This document shows, one piece after another, positions 24,769-33,435 of a stretch of 49,605 nucleotides of DNA. The stretch is from Clostridiales bacterium (lineage in GTDB: Bacteria > Bacillota > Clostridia > Saccharofermentanales > Saccharofermentanaceae). Under the pieces are notes generated by a model. That model made no database searches. It worked only from the letters and a program-made list of their open reading frames with translations, and was not told the DNA's origin. The stretch's first letter is position 1, and each line of letters opens with the position of its first letter. The DNA lies in NCBI GenBank assembly GCA_017427465.1, contig JAFRST010000004.1:1-49605 (forward strand), in the 5' to 3' direction. Position numbers and translations under genes: made by a program.

Positions 24769-24857
24769 TCTAACATCTATGCTTGGGTAAATTATGCCCG
24801 TCTATTGCGTGCGCATTTTCTGAGCATATATTTTGTAACGATTATCGGGAGGGTTCG

Positions 24858-26522
24858 ATGAAGAGATTAGGTGATATTCTGGTCGAGAGCGGCTTCCTAA
24901 ATGCTACCGAACTTGCAGAAGTACTCAGTACTCAAAAGGAAACCGGAAAACGTCTTGGTGAAGTAATCGTTGAAAGCGGATTGATGTCAGAATTCGACAT
25001 CTTGAGAGCGGTTTCTAGCCAGTACAACTATCCTATTATTGATTTGGCCGGTATTGATGTAGACCCTAAGGCTACAGCTTTATTGACGCAGAAATTCTGT
25101 GAAGAGAATATCGTATTCCCGATAGGTTTCGATAATGATAACTTAGTAGTTGCTATCGATGACCCGATGAATATTACAATTGAAGATGAGTTGCAGTTCC
25201 AGACCGGATATCAGATTTCCCTAATGCTCGCAACTCATTCTTCTATAGTTGATGCCATCAAGGTTAACTACGGTAAAGAGAGCGCCAACAAGGCCGCAGA
25301 AGAACTCGGTGCAAGCTTCGAAGGCGAGAGTCTCGATGATAACGCTGAGCTTTCTGAAGCAGTTAACAGTGCCCCGGTTGTTAAGCTTGTTAACTCAATG
25401 ATCGATTACGCTATCCGTTCAGGCTCATCCGATATCCATATCGAGCCTCTTGAAGACCGCGTAAGAGTCCGTATCAGAATCGACGGTGTCATGCAGGAAG
25501 TAATGAGCAACCCTATTTCCGCAAAAGATGCCATCACAACCAGAATCAAGATCCTTGGCGGTATGAACATCGCCGAGAAGCGTATCCCTCAGGACGGCCG
25601 TATCACAACAGTAATCAACGGCGAGCCTGTGGACATGCGTGTATCCATTCTTCCTTGCGTTACAGGTGAGAAGACCGTTATCCGTATCCTTGCCAAGAAC
25701 GACGCAAACCTCAACAGATCTTATCTCGGTATCAGCGACCGTAATAATGAGATGATCGACAAAATGATCAAGATCCCTCAGGGAATCATCCTCATTTCAG
25801 GACCTACGGGTTCAGGTAAGACAACAACGCTTTACACACTCCTTTCGGAGAAGAACACAGACGAAGTAAATATCATCACCATTGAAGACCCGGTAGAAAT
25901 CAAGATTCCCGGCTTGAATCAGGTTCAGGTTAATGCCAAGGCTGGAATGACCTTCGCAAGCGGTCTGAGATCAGTTTTGCGTCAGGACCCTGATATCTGT
26001 CTCGTCGGTGAGATCCGTGACGGTGAAACAGCCGAGATCGCTATGAGAGCTGCTATTACCGGACACCTTGTTTTCAGTACTATCCACACGAATGACGCTG
26101 TATCTTCCATCAACCGTCTTATCGACATGGGCCTCGAACCTTACATGGTATCCTCAGCTCTTGTCGGCGTTGTATCCCAGCGTCTTGTTCGCCGTATCTG
26201 CACTAACTGCAGAGAAGCTTTTGATCCTGATGAGTCTGACAGGGAGTATCTCAGACTTGATCCGGGTCAGAAGATCTACCGCGGCAAGGGTTGCACTGAG
26301 TGCAACGAAAAGGGATATAAGGGACGTATTGCAATCCACGAGATTGTAATCATTACCCGAGCCATGAAGACCTTGCTCGAGAGAAGAGCAAGTGAAGATG
26401 AAATGCGTCAGCTTGCAATTTCCGAGGGCACACAGATGCTCCAGGATTCAGCGAGAGACCTCGTACTCGAAGGAATTACGACGGTCGATGAGCTTAACAG
26501 AGTAGCTTACACGATAGACTGA
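24858..26522 (+). CDS. pilB: Type IV pilus extension ATPase PilB with MshEN domain
   Basis: A 554-residue GspE/PilB ATPase that powers pilus polymerisation on the cytoplasmic face of PilC. The N-terminal domain holds two 24-residue motifs starting RLG (3-26 and 32-55) exactly five residues apart, as in c-di-GMP-binding MshEN domains. The motor domain shows Walker A at 315-322 (GPTGSGKT), the Asp box (TIEDPVE), Walker B (LVGEIRDGET), the His box (STIHTND), and a zinc tetracysteine (Cys448, 451, 479, 482). The true start is the ATG at 24858 with GGGAGGG just upstream; an in-frame TTG at 24783 lacks such a site. It is the first gene of the core pilus operon, 17 bases before pilT. Confidence 0.96.
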   Translation: MKRLGDILVESGFLNATELAEVLSTQKETGKRLGEVIVESGLMSEFDILRAVSSQYNYPIIDLAGIDVDPKATALLTQKFCEENIVFPIGFDNDNLVVAIDDPMNITIEDELQFQTGYQISLMLATHSSIVDAIKVNYGKESANKAAEELGASFEGESLDDNAELSEAVNSAPVVKLVNSMIDYAIRSGSSDIHIEPLEDRVRVRIRIDGVMQEVMSNPISAKDAITTRIKILGGMNIAEKRIPQDGRITTVINGEPVDMRVSILPCVTGEKTVIRILAKNDANLNRSYLGISDRNNEMIDKMIKIPQGIILISGPTGSGKTTTLYTLLSEKNTDEVNIITIEDPVEIKIPGLNQVQVNAKAGMTFASGLRSVLRQDPDICLVGEIRDGETAEIAMRAAITGHLVFSTIHTNDAVSSINRLIDMGLEPYMVSSALVGVVSQRLVRRICTNCREAFDPDESDREYLRLDPGQKIYRGKGCTECNEKGYKGRIAIHEIVIITRAMKTLLERRASEDEMRQLAISEGTQMLQDSARDLVLEGITTVDELNRVAYTID

Positions 26523-26539
26523 TAAGGAGGTTTTTTAAC

Positions 26540-27652
26540 GTGGAAGGATTTAGTTTATCAATCGAATCGATTCTGGCAGAATCGGTAAAAATGGGTGCGT
26601 CAGATACTCATATTACTGTAGGTTTGCCTCCGATGATTCGTGTTGACGGTATGTTGATGCCTATGGGCAATCAACCGCTTACAGCAGCAGATACAGAGTA
26701 TCTTTGCAAGTCGATGATCGACAAGTCAAGACAGCAGTATCTGAACGAGAGAGGTGAGATCGACTTCTCTTACATTGTAGAGAGCTACAGCCGTTTCAGA
26801 TGTAATGTATTTAAGCAGCGCGGCACATATGCGCTCGCAGCAAGAACAATTACAAATGAGATTCCTACATGTGAACAGTTGGGACTTCCTAATGTCTTTA
26901 AGGATCTGGTTATGAAACCGCGTGGACTTATCCTCGTTACAGGCCCTACGGGTTCCGGTAAGTCAACAACGTTGGCTGCTATGCTCGGTCACGTTAACAT
27001 GAGCAAGAAGTGCCACATCCTCACTCTTGAGGAGCCTATCGAGTATCTCCATATGCACGGAGAGGCTATGATCAACCAAAGAGAAATTCACGAGGATACA
27101 CTCTCATTCGCTAACGCGCTCAGAGCTGCTCTCCGTGAAGACCCGGATATCATCCTCGTCGGAGAGATGCGTGACCTCGATACTATCAGTACCGCTATCA
27201 CAGCAGCCGAGACAGGACACCTTGTTCTTTCAACACTCCACACCTCTTCAGCAGCAGATACAGTTAACCGTATCATCGACGTATATCCGCCGCATCAGCA
27301 GGATCAGATCAGAGTTCAGCTTGCTGCTACTCTTAATGCCGTTATCTGTCAGACACTCGTTCAGAGGATCGGCGGAGGAAGATGCGCAGCATTCGAGATC
27401 ATGATCTCCAACGATGCTATCAAGAACAACATCCGTGAAGGTAAGACGTATCAGATAGACAGTGCTATCGCTACAAGCCTTCAGCAGGGAATGTGCCCTC
27501 TTGATTTCTATCTTGCAGAGCTCGTTAAGCGCAACATGATCACAAGAGATACTGCTCTCCAGAGATGCAGAGTCCCTGAAGATCTCAAACGTTTCATTAA
27601 TAACGCAGGTCAGACGAACAGCCCGTTGTTCGGTGATCTGGAGTTTGCCTGA
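26540..27652 (+). CDS. pilT: Type IV pilus retraction ATPase PilT
   Basis: A 370-residue hexameric ATPase that depolymerises pili and drives twitching. Visible motifs are the N-terminal MGASDTHITVGLPPMIRVDG, Walker A at 135-142 (GPTGSGKS), the Asp box (TLEEPIEYL), Walker B (DPDIILVGEMRD), the His box (STLHTSSAADTVNRIID) and a C-terminal NDAIKNNIREGKTYQI, matching the AIRNLIRE motif needed for retraction. Length is normal. The start is GTG with AAGGAGG nine bases upstream. Its presence indicates retractable rather than secretion-type pseudopili. Confidence 0.96.
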   Translation: MEGFSLSIESILAESVKMGASDTHITVGLPPMIRVDGMLMPMGNQPLTAADTEYLCKSMIDKSRQQYLNERGEIDFSYIVESYSRFRCNVFKQRGTYALAARTITNEIPTCEQLGLPNVFKDLVMKPRGLILVTGPTGSGKSTTLAAMLGHVNMSKKCHILTLEEPIEYLHMHGEAMINQREIHEDTLSFANALRAALREDPDIILVGEMRDLDTISTAITAAETGHLVLSTLHTSSAADTVNRIIDVYPPHQQDQIRVQLAATLNAVICQTLVQRIGGGRCAAFEIMISNDAIKNNIREGKTYQIDSAIATSLQQGMCPLDFYLAELVKRNMITRDTALQRCRVPEDLKRFINNAGQTNSPLFGDLEFA

Positions 27653-27700
27653 TAATCGGGCGCTTTGATTTAAGTAATCTAAGAAGGAGGGTAATAATAG

Positions 27701-28909
27701 ATGGCTAATTTCAGATATCAAGTTATCGATTCAAACGGTAAAATGTCTGAAGGTATTATCGAAGCTGCATCTATTGGCGAAGCGTCCAGAAAGCTCAAGT
27801 CGGACGGTAAGTACATTGCCGGCTTGTCATTGGACAAAGGTAAGGGTATTGCCAATATGGAAATCGGCAGTCCCAAGCTTAAGACTCAGGATTTAGTTAT
27901 CATTTCCAGACAGCTTGCTTCACTTCTGTCAGCAGGTATCACTGTTGTCAGATCGCTCGATATGCTCTATCAGCAGCTTGAATCTAAAAAAGCAAAGAAA
28001 TGTATCGGTGAGATCTACGAATCCGTTCAGAGCGGTCGTTCTCTTTCCGAAGCATTTAAGGAACAGAGGGGTGTCATTCCTAACATCATGATCAGTATGA
28101 TCGCGGCAGGTGAGGAATCCGGCCGACTCGATGAGGTTATGGAAAGACTTGCTGAGCACTTCGCAAAGGATGCCAAGCTCAAGAACAAGATCTCTTCTGC
28201 AATGGTATATCCTAAGATCCTTGCAGCTCTTACCGGAGCAGTCAGTATCGGACTTTTGACCTTCTTGGTACCTAAGATCGGTGTAACGATCGTAGACCTC
28301 GGAGGTGAATTGCCTAAACTTACACAGTTCCTGCTTAACCTCTCTCACTCTCTCGTACACTTCTGGTATATTTACCTGGCAGTTATCGGACTTCTCGTTT
28401 ATGGATTCAAGCTTTGGAAAAGTTCTGAAAAGGGTTCCGAGACATGGTCAAAGATCATGCTTAAGATGCCTGTAGTCGGTAAGGCTACCAGAATGAATGC
28501 TTCCGCCAGATTTACAAGAACGGTATCTACACTTCTTAAGTCAGGTATCTCTGTACTTCAGGCAGTTGAGATCACAGAGAAGTCTCTCGACAACGTAATT
28601 CTTCAGAAGAAACTTGCTCAGGCTCGTCTTGAGATCAGAAAAGGTACATCTTTATCCAGATCGATCAGAGATATTACTGAGTTCCCGCCGATGATCTACG
28701 CAATGGTTTCCATCGGTGAGGAGTCCGGTACTTTGGATTCAATCTTGGAGAAAGCTGCTGACTACTTTGAGGACGAGGCAGATTCCGCAACCGCAAAGAT
28801 GGTATCCGCGTTAGAGCCTATCATGATCATCATCATGGCTATCATCGTCGGAACTGTTGTAGGCGGTATCGCAATGCCTATCTTCACAATGGCTCAGTGG
28901 ATCATGTAA
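27701..28909 (+). CDS. pilC: Type IV pilus inner-membrane platform protein PilC
   Basis: A 402-residue PilC/GspF platform protein. The N-terminal MANFRYQVIDSNGKMSEGIIEA is typical. Two GspF domains follow, each beginning with a conserved helix (SRQLASLLSAGITVVRSLDML and ARFTRTVSTLLKSGISVLQA). Membrane helices lie near 170-195, 220-245 and 370-395. PilC connects the ATPases to the growing pilus. AAGGAGG lies ahead of the ATG, and the 48-base gap after pilT has no terminator. Confidence 0.95.
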   Translation: MANFRYQVIDSNGKMSEGIIEAASIGEASRKLKSDGKYIAGLSLDKGKGIANMEIGSPKLKTQDLVIISRQLASLLSAGITVVRSLDMLYQQLESKKAKKCIGEIYESVQSGRSLSEAFKEQRGVIPNIMISMIAAGEESGRLDEVMERLAEHFAKDAKLKNKISSAMVYPKILAALTGAVSIGLLTFLVPKIGVTIVDLGGELPKLTQFLLNLSHSLVHFWYIYLAVIGLLVYGFKLWKSSEKGSETWSKIMLKMPVVGKATRMNASARFTRTVSTLLKSGISVLQAVEITEKSLDNVILQKKLAQARLEIRKGTSLSRSIRDITEFPPMIYAMVSIGEESGTLDSILEKAADYFEDEADSATAKMVSALEPIMIIIMAIIVGTVVGGIAMPIFTMAQWIM

Positions 28910-28937
28910 TCCCGTTAAGTTTGAAAGGAGAAAATAA

Positions 28938-30050
28938 ATGGATTTTTCATTAGGAAAAGGATCAAATGAACTGGTAATCGACTGTTCCAGCTCAGACCTT
29001 AAATTAGCTGTCGGGAATTACAACTCCAAGACAGGAACAATTACAATCGAGAAGATGGGAATCGTTCCCCTCGAAGGCGATGCTATCAACGACGGTGCCG
29101 TTGCAGATTCTTTCGGTATCGTAATGGCTCTGAAGCACGCTATCGCAAGACTCGACATCAGAATGAAGAGCTGCATCCTTACAACAGAGGGCGCTTTCGT
29201 TCACAGCAGAGACTTAGAGCTTCCTGTAGTTAAGGAAGATCAGCTCAAGGATATGGTTAAGTACGAGATTCTCGGTCAGGGCTCCAACAGAGACATGTCC
29301 ATCGACTATCTTGTTTACGGAAGCACAAAGGATGCTGAAACAAACGCTGATAAGCTCCAGGTTAGAGCTACAGCTATTCCTACTGATGTTATCAAGGATT
29401 ACCGTGAGTTCCTCAAGAACATGGATCTCAACCCCATTGCTCTTGACGTTAACCCCAATGCGGTAAGAAAACTTTTCGAGAATGGTATTATCAACGGAAA
29501 TGTAAATATCAAGCAGTCAACAATCCTCTTGATCGAGCTGTCCAGCAAGACAACGACTGTTACTGTTCTTGATAAGGGTTTCCCGGTACTTTCAAGAAGA
29601 CTTCAGTTTGGTCACGGCAATATCAGACAGGTTGCAGATTCCGTTAAGAAACTTCAGAACGGTAATCAGCAGTCTTCACTTGCAAGAAGACTTAACATCA
29701 CAACTTCTGAAGCTGATGCCAGCGTACCGATCGAGGATATCGACGTTTGGAACGAGACTGTTGCAGAGACACCTGCTCTCCAGAGCGCTGTTAATGCTTA
29801 CTTCAAGAGCCTCGTAGACGCTGTATCCCGTACGGCTCAGTTCTCAATCGCTAAGTATCACATTGATGCCATCAGCACATGTTTCCTTTATGGTTCAGGT
29901 GCCGGTTACAAGAAGATAGACAAAGAGCTTGCACGCCAGCTTGGAACTCAGGTCGAGATCCTCAAGGCCCTCAGCACCGTTAACGGTCCCAGGGATTTTG
30001 AACTCGGCAAGTTCGTAAATTGTTGTGGCGCTCTTATTCGTCACGATTAA
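28938..30050 (+). CDS. pilM: Type IV pilus assembly protein PilM
   Basis: A 370-residue actin-like (ASKHA) protein. VIDCSSSDLKLAVGN forms the first phosphate loop region, AIARLDIRMKSCILTTEGAFVHSRDLELP matches PilM, and TILLIELSSKTTTVTVLDKGFPVLSRRLQFGHG is the second nucleotide-binding segment. PilM sits in the cytoplasm and binds the N-terminal tail of PilN, linking the ATPase level to the PilN-PilO frame. The expected tail-binding partner is the next gene. AAAGGAG precedes the ATG. Confidence 0.9.
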   Translation: MDFSLGKGSNELVIDCSSSDLKLAVGNYNSKTGTITIEKMGIVPLEGDAINDGAVADSFGIVMALKHAIARLDIRMKSCILTTEGAFVHSRDLELPVVKEDQLKDMVKYEILGQGSNRDMSIDYLVYGSTKDAETNADKLQVRATAIPTDVIKDYREFLKNMDLNPIALDVNPNAVRKLFENGIINGNVNIKQSTILLIELSSKTTTVTVLDKGFPVLSRRLQFGHGNIRQVADSVKKLQNGNQQSSLARRLNITTSEADASVPIEDIDVWNETVAETPALQSAVNAYFKSLVDAVSRTAQFSIAKYHIDAISTCFLYGSGAGYKKIDKELARQLGTQVEILKALSTVNGPRDFELGKFVNCCGALIRHD

Positions 30051-30065
30051 GGAGGGGGACGCTTT

Positions 30066-31007
30066 ATGGCTAAGGCTACTACAATTAACAAAAGAATAAT
30101 GGCAAAAAAGGATATGAACTTTTTTGCCGAGTTCACAGCCAATGCGGCTAAAGCTGCTAGAATGTTGGGCTACGGCGTTGCTATCGGTTTCCTGGTAGTA
30201 TTCGTAGTACTCGGCTTGATCGTTGCATTCTTCATCAGAAATCAGATCATTAAGGGTCAGATCAATGATATGAAGGAGCTCCTTGCAGGCCCCAGCTATG
30301 CTTCGCTCGAGCAGGAAGCAGCTCAACTTACAGAAGAACTCAATAAGAAGACTAACTATTATTTCGCACTTACACAGATGCGTAAGACAGTTGACCTTGT
30401 TGATGCAGCTCCTACAGATCTTCCTGAGATCCTTGAAAAGTGTATCCCCAGTGACTCTTATGTCTCTACTTACACTATTACAAGCTCGCAGCTCAGTCTG
30501 ACAGGTACTTCTTTCACATATTACAGCCCTATCGATATGGTTAATATGCTGAATCAGAAGAATGTATTCACTTCCAGACCTTCGATTGCGATCGCACGTG
30601 TCGATCCTGTTGCTGCAGGTCTCATGGACGATATGATCCAGGGTGACAAGATCAACATCATCAACAACTACTACAACTTCACAATTTCCGGAACATTGGT
30701 AACTAATGTTCACATTTCAATCACACGTTTCGTTGATGGTTCAGAAGACGCTACATCACTCGGCGGTGTCGACACTATCGATGTCAGAGCAGGTGAGTCT
30801 TACACCATCTCAGAAGGTGTTGCTGAATTCGAGTATGCCGGAGTTAAGTATTCACTCTCCAGAATCTATGTTGACGGTATCCAGGTAGAACAGGCAAGCT
30901 TCGATACCTATAAGGCAGAAAACAGATTCACTGATGTTGCTCATGGCAATACAGATGTCAAGTTCTACTACACACCTGTTACCGCAGCTGCGCCGACTGA
31001 AGGCTGA
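30066..31007 (+). CDS. pilN: PilN-like type IV pilus protein with extra C-terminal beta domain
   Basis: A 313-residue protein in the pilN position. The cytoplasmic tail (1-34) is followed by one transmembrane helix (35-58), a coiled coil (about 62-105) and a ferredoxin-like PilN region (about 115-212, with DLPEILEKCIPSDSYV). Usual PilN proteins end near residue 200. Here about 90 more residues (216-304) form a strand-rich module: ISITRFVDGSED, then DVRAGESYTISEG, then VKFYYTPV. This resembles MucBP or similar surface modules and would lie outside the membrane. The gene starts 15 bases after pilM, with GGAGGGGG upstream. Confidence 0.78.
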   Translation: MAKATTINKRIMAKKDMNFFAEFTANAAKAARMLGYGVAIGFLVVFVVLGLIVAFFIRNQIIKGQINDMKELLAGPSYASLEQEAAQLTEELNKKTNYYFALTQMRKTVDLVDAAPTDLPEILEKCIPSDSYVSTYTITSSQLSLTGTSFTYYSPIDMVNMLNQKNVFTSRPSIAIARVDPVAAGLMDDMIQGDKINIINNYYNFTISGTLVTNVHISITRFVDGSEDATSLGGVDTIDVRAGESYTISEGVAEFEYAGVKYSLSRIYVDGIQVEQASFDTYKAENRFTDVAHGNTDVKFYYTPVTAAAPTEG

Positions 31008-31027
31008 TTGTAAGGGAGGAAATAATA

Positions 31028-32032
31028 ATGAGTAATCTTACAGCAAGAGAAAAGGCCTTTATGTACGCGGTCACATTGTTGATCATCATTGTTCTGGGTT
31101 ATTTCTTCGGAATCAGAACACTCAACGATAAGTACGATCAGTACAAGGCAGAATTACAGAGTTTAAAAGAGAGACAGGCATATCTCGATATGCTTAGAAC
31201 AAACAATGAGAACATGAGAACTGAGATCGATACTCTTAACGCGTCCTGCTCAGAACTCGAAATGTCATTCATTGATAAGCTTGAGACAGAAGTTATCCAG
31301 CAGTATGTCCTCAGCACATTTGAGAAGGCAGGCTGCCCCTACCTCATTGGTATTACAAGCGCTGATATCGGTATGGCAACTGTTTCCTATCCTGACGGAA
31401 CATCATCACCTGACAGCCTCGTTTGCATGCAGGTAGTAGTTGAATATTCATCTACAGACGGTTACACAGTAACTCAGTACAACCGCACACCTGATTTTAC
31501 AGGCTCTGATGAAGAAGTTGCTGAGACTCTCAATGAGCTTATGGATAAGTTCGGAAAAGATGAGTACGCTGAGAGAGTCGGCTACTATGAATTCCTTAAG
31601 GCTTTGAAGCAGATCAATTCAGAGAACCCTAAGTGCATCAAGGTAGACACTATCAAAGTTGAAGACAACAACGGTTTCCTGACACTCACAGCTGCTATCA
31701 ACTTCTACGGTGTAAACCTCAACAACAGAATCTCTGTTGACGACAGAACTGATCCTTATACAAGCTGGTCCGGTCATAAGAATGTTGATACATCCGGCGG
31801 ATTTATCGGCTATCCTTACATCTGCGACTACAAAGACAGCTTGTGGTACGGTCTTGAGAACAGCAATATCGAAGAGAATGCTAATAAGCCGTTCGCTCCG
31901 TATTGGGCAATTGCTATCTTTAACGAGCAGCTTAAGGCAGCTGGCGATATCCGCACTCTGTTGGATTTCGACGCTAAGATGGCAGCAGAAGAAGCAGCTC
32001 TGGCTACCCCTACACCGGCAGCTACGACATAA
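31028..32032 (+). CDS. PilO-like type IV pilus protein
   Basis: A 334-residue protein with a short cytoplasmic N-terminus, one helix (about 10-27), a long coiled coil (about 30-90) and an extracytoplasmic domain (GCPYLIGITSADIGMATVSY, then LTLTAAINFYGV). The order after pilN and the single-helix plus coiled-coil layout point to PilO, which pairs with PilN in the alignment complex. It is longer than the usual 200 residues, and the last 100 residues are of unknown fold, ending in Ala/Thr/Pro. AGGGAGGA lies ahead of the ATG. It is the last gene of the pilB operon. Confidence 0.72.
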   Translation: MSNLTAREKAFMYAVTLLIIIVLGYFFGIRTLNDKYDQYKAELQSLKERQAYLDMLRTNNENMRTEIDTLNASCSELEMSFIDKLETEVIQQYVLSTFEKAGCPYLIGITSADIGMATVSYPDGTSSPDSLVCMQVVVEYSSTDGYTVTQYNRTPDFTGSDEEVAETLNELMDKFGKDEYAERVGYYEFLKALKQINSENPKCIKVDTIKVEDNNGFLTLTAAINFYGVNLNNRISVDDRTDPYTSWSGHKNVDTSGGFIGYPYICDYKDSLWYGLENSNIEENANKPFAPYWAIAIFNEQLKAAGDIRTLLDFDAKMAAEEAALATPTPAATT

Positions 32033-32077
32033 AATGACCAATTGTGGCAAAATTTTGAAAAAAAGTGAAAAAAAGTG

Positions 32078-32106
32078 TTGCAATTGTTTACAGTACCCTG
32101 TATAAT
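32078..32106 (+). promoter_or_regulatory. Promoter of the 67-residue pilin gene, with A-tract upstream
   Basis: TTGCAA, 17 bp, TATAAT, a near-consensus promoter. Just upstream the 10-bp AAAAAAAGTG is directly repeated (32059-32078), which may act as an UP element. The strength fits a major pilin. Confidence 0.82.
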
Positions 32107-32144
32107 CAGGCTACAAACTCAAAAACTTACAGGAGGAATCTAAA

Positions 32145-32348
32145 ATGAAGAAGATTCAGAAGTCAAAGAAGGGTTTCACACTCGTAGAGATGGTTCTCGT
32201 TATTGCTATCATCGTTATCCTCGCAGCAGTTCTCGTTCTTGGTATCGGTACATACCTCAACAAGGCTAAGGCAGCTGCAAGCTCCGTTGCTAAGCATAAC
32301 TCTGATGTTAACCAGGTTGATGCAGAGATCGACGCACAGCTCGGCTAA
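32145..32348 (+). CDS. Very short type IV pilin, likely the major pilin
   Basis: A 67-residue prepilin. The leader MKKIQKSKKG ends at the G/F cleavage site and the mature protein starts FTLVEMVLVIAIIVILAAVL with Glu5 present. The mature chain of about 57 residues is little more than the pilin spine helix plus a charged helical tail (NKAKAAASSVAKHNSDVNQ), with no globular head or disulfide pair. It has its own strong promoter, an AGGAGG site and its own terminator, separate from the assembly operon, as expected for an abundant subunit. It is comparable in length to the short PilA of Geobacter but lacks that protein's aromatic residues. Confidence 0.9.
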   Translation: MKKIQKSKKGFTLVEMVLVIAIIVILAAVLVLGIGTYLNKAKAAASSVAKHNSDVNQVDAEIDAQLG

Positions 32349-32386
32349 TACATCTCTATAAGCTAATTCAATTAAGAATTAATCAG

Positions 32387-32421
32387 TTAGCGGAGGACAT
32401 AAGTCCTCCGCTAATTGTTTG
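32387..32421 (+). terminator. Terminator of the short pilin gene
   Basis: A perfect 12-bp stem (32387-32398 with 32403-32414) with an ATAA loop is followed by TTGTTTG. It isolates the pilin transcript from the minor-pilin operon. Confidence 0.88.
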
Positions 32422-32449
32422 TTAACAAAAAGTTACAAATTTTAACAAA
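32418..32449 (+). promoter_or_regulatory. GTTAACAAA-type repeats upstream of the minor-pilin promoter
   Basis: TTTGTTAACAAA, itself a perfect 12-bp palindrome, at 32418-32429, and TTTAACAAA at 32441-32449. They start about 44 and 24 bp ahead of the -35. GTTAACAAA and GTTAGCAAA sit at nearly the same places (45 and 23 bp) before the PilX-like promoter. Confidence 0.5.
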
Positions 32450-32464
32450 TTATGAATTTTGGTG

Positions 32465-32492
32465 TTGAAATTTGCACAGAAGAAAGTATAAT
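32465..32492 (+). promoter_or_regulatory. Promoter of the minor-pilin operon
   Basis: TTGAAA, 16 bp, TATAAT. The sequence GAATTTT then TGTTGAAATTT around the -35 repeats that of the promoter at 19214. Confidence 0.78.
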
Positions 32493-32537
32493 ACACATAT
32501 AGAAGTATAAGATTTACTCACGATTCTGGAGGGCGTT

Positions 32538-32765
32538 ATGCACAGAATATCTAAGAAAATCAATTCTAAGTGTGGTTTTACACTTACTGAGATGATGATA
32601 GTAGTAGCGATAATCATTATTATTGCCAGCGTAGTTGGTGTCGGTGTTGCAGATCTTATCAAGTCAGCAAATGATTCCAATGACGCCATTGCAGCTTCCT
32701 CCAACTCTCTTAAGAAACAGATCAATGATAGTGAGGAAAAGTTAGAAGAGTATAGCTTCGGTTAA
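32538..32765 (+). CDS. Short type IV pilin-like protein
   Basis: A 75-residue prepilin. The leader MHRISKKINSKCG is followed by FTLTEMMIVVAIIIIIASVVG, so the G/F cleavage site and Glu5 are present. The mature chain has about 62 residues: the hydrophobic helix followed by an acidic, Ser/Asn-rich helical tail ending EEYSFG. It has the same headless design as the upstream 67-residue pilin but is under a different promoter and leads the minor-pilin genes. A GGAGGGCG site precedes the ATG. Confidence 0.85.
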   Translation: MHRISKKINSKCGFTLTEMMIVVAIIIIIASVVGVGVADLIKSANDSNDAIAASSNSLKKQINDSEEKLEEYSFG

Positions 32766-32802
32766 TTAATACAAGGGTAAATTTTTTCAGAGGTATTATA
32801 TT

Positions 32803-33408
32803 ATGAAGAGAAGAATTAAAAGATTAAATCGTAAGGGCTTTACCCTTGTAGAGACTCTCTTATCGGCTGTTATTCTTGTTGTCATCTCTACGATGCTTTT
32901 CAATGGATTTATAGCTACAATGGGTTTCTCTTACCAGACTTCAGTATATGTTAAGTCCGGTGCAAATAACTACACAGCCTGCATGAACGAAGTAGCTCAA
33001 TGGAGCCACTTGGAGAACACCGGGGCTGACGGCAGAGAAGTCCGCGGAAAGGCTTATTACACAGCTAACGGCAGTTCAGCTACTTCTTTGGAATTCGACT
33101 GCGGTTCCTGGCCTTATACATTAGAGGAACTCAATGTTGAGATCATTGCTTACACAGATCTTAAGCTTACAGTTCCTAACACAGTTAACGGATACGAGTT
33201 CTCACCTAATAACGAGTCCTTAGCTGATAACAGAAAGGCTATCGTTTACTATCCTGAATATTGGCAGGGTTCTAATGCTTCTTCTTTAGGCAAAGTAATC
33301 GTAATGTATAACGCTAAGACAAATAAGTATTATTGGGTTGTTGACAACGGCAACAAGAATCTTGCCGGCGCAGAGAAGGTCAGCAATACACCTATACATT
33401 CATCCTGA
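32803..33408 (+). CDS. Minor type IV pilin (PilV/PilJ-like)
   Basis: A 201-residue prepilin. A basic leader (MKRRIKRLNRKG) is cut before FTLVETLLSAVILVVISTMLF, with Glu5 present. The head domain (about 45-200) contains two cysteines (Cys61 region and FDCGSW) that could form a disulfide, and many Tyr and Asn residues. It belongs to the minor pilins that start or cap pili. It begins 37 bases after the short pilin gene, with a weak AGAGG site. Confidence 0.85.
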   Translation: MKRRIKRLNRKGFTLVETLLSAVILVVISTMLFNGFIATMGFSYQTSVYVKSGANNYTACMNEVAQWSHLENTGADGREVRGKAYYTANGSSATSLEFDCGSWPYTLEELNVEIIAYTDLKLTVPNTVNGYEFSPNNESLADNRKAIVYYPEYWQGSNASSLGKVIVMYNAKTNKYYWVVDNGNKNLAGAEKVSNTPIHSS

Positions 33409-33435
33409 TGCTATAAGAACGGGGGACAGCTGTTT

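Noticed and set aside
24769..24857. A c-di-GMP (GEMM) riboswitch in the pilB leader, as known upstream of pilus genes in some clostridia
   Set aside because: The 85-base leader has only two very small hairpins and none of the conserved GEMM I or II bases.
32145..32348. An electrically conductive short pilin like that of Geobacter
   Set aside because: The length is similar, but the mature chain has almost no aromatic residues.
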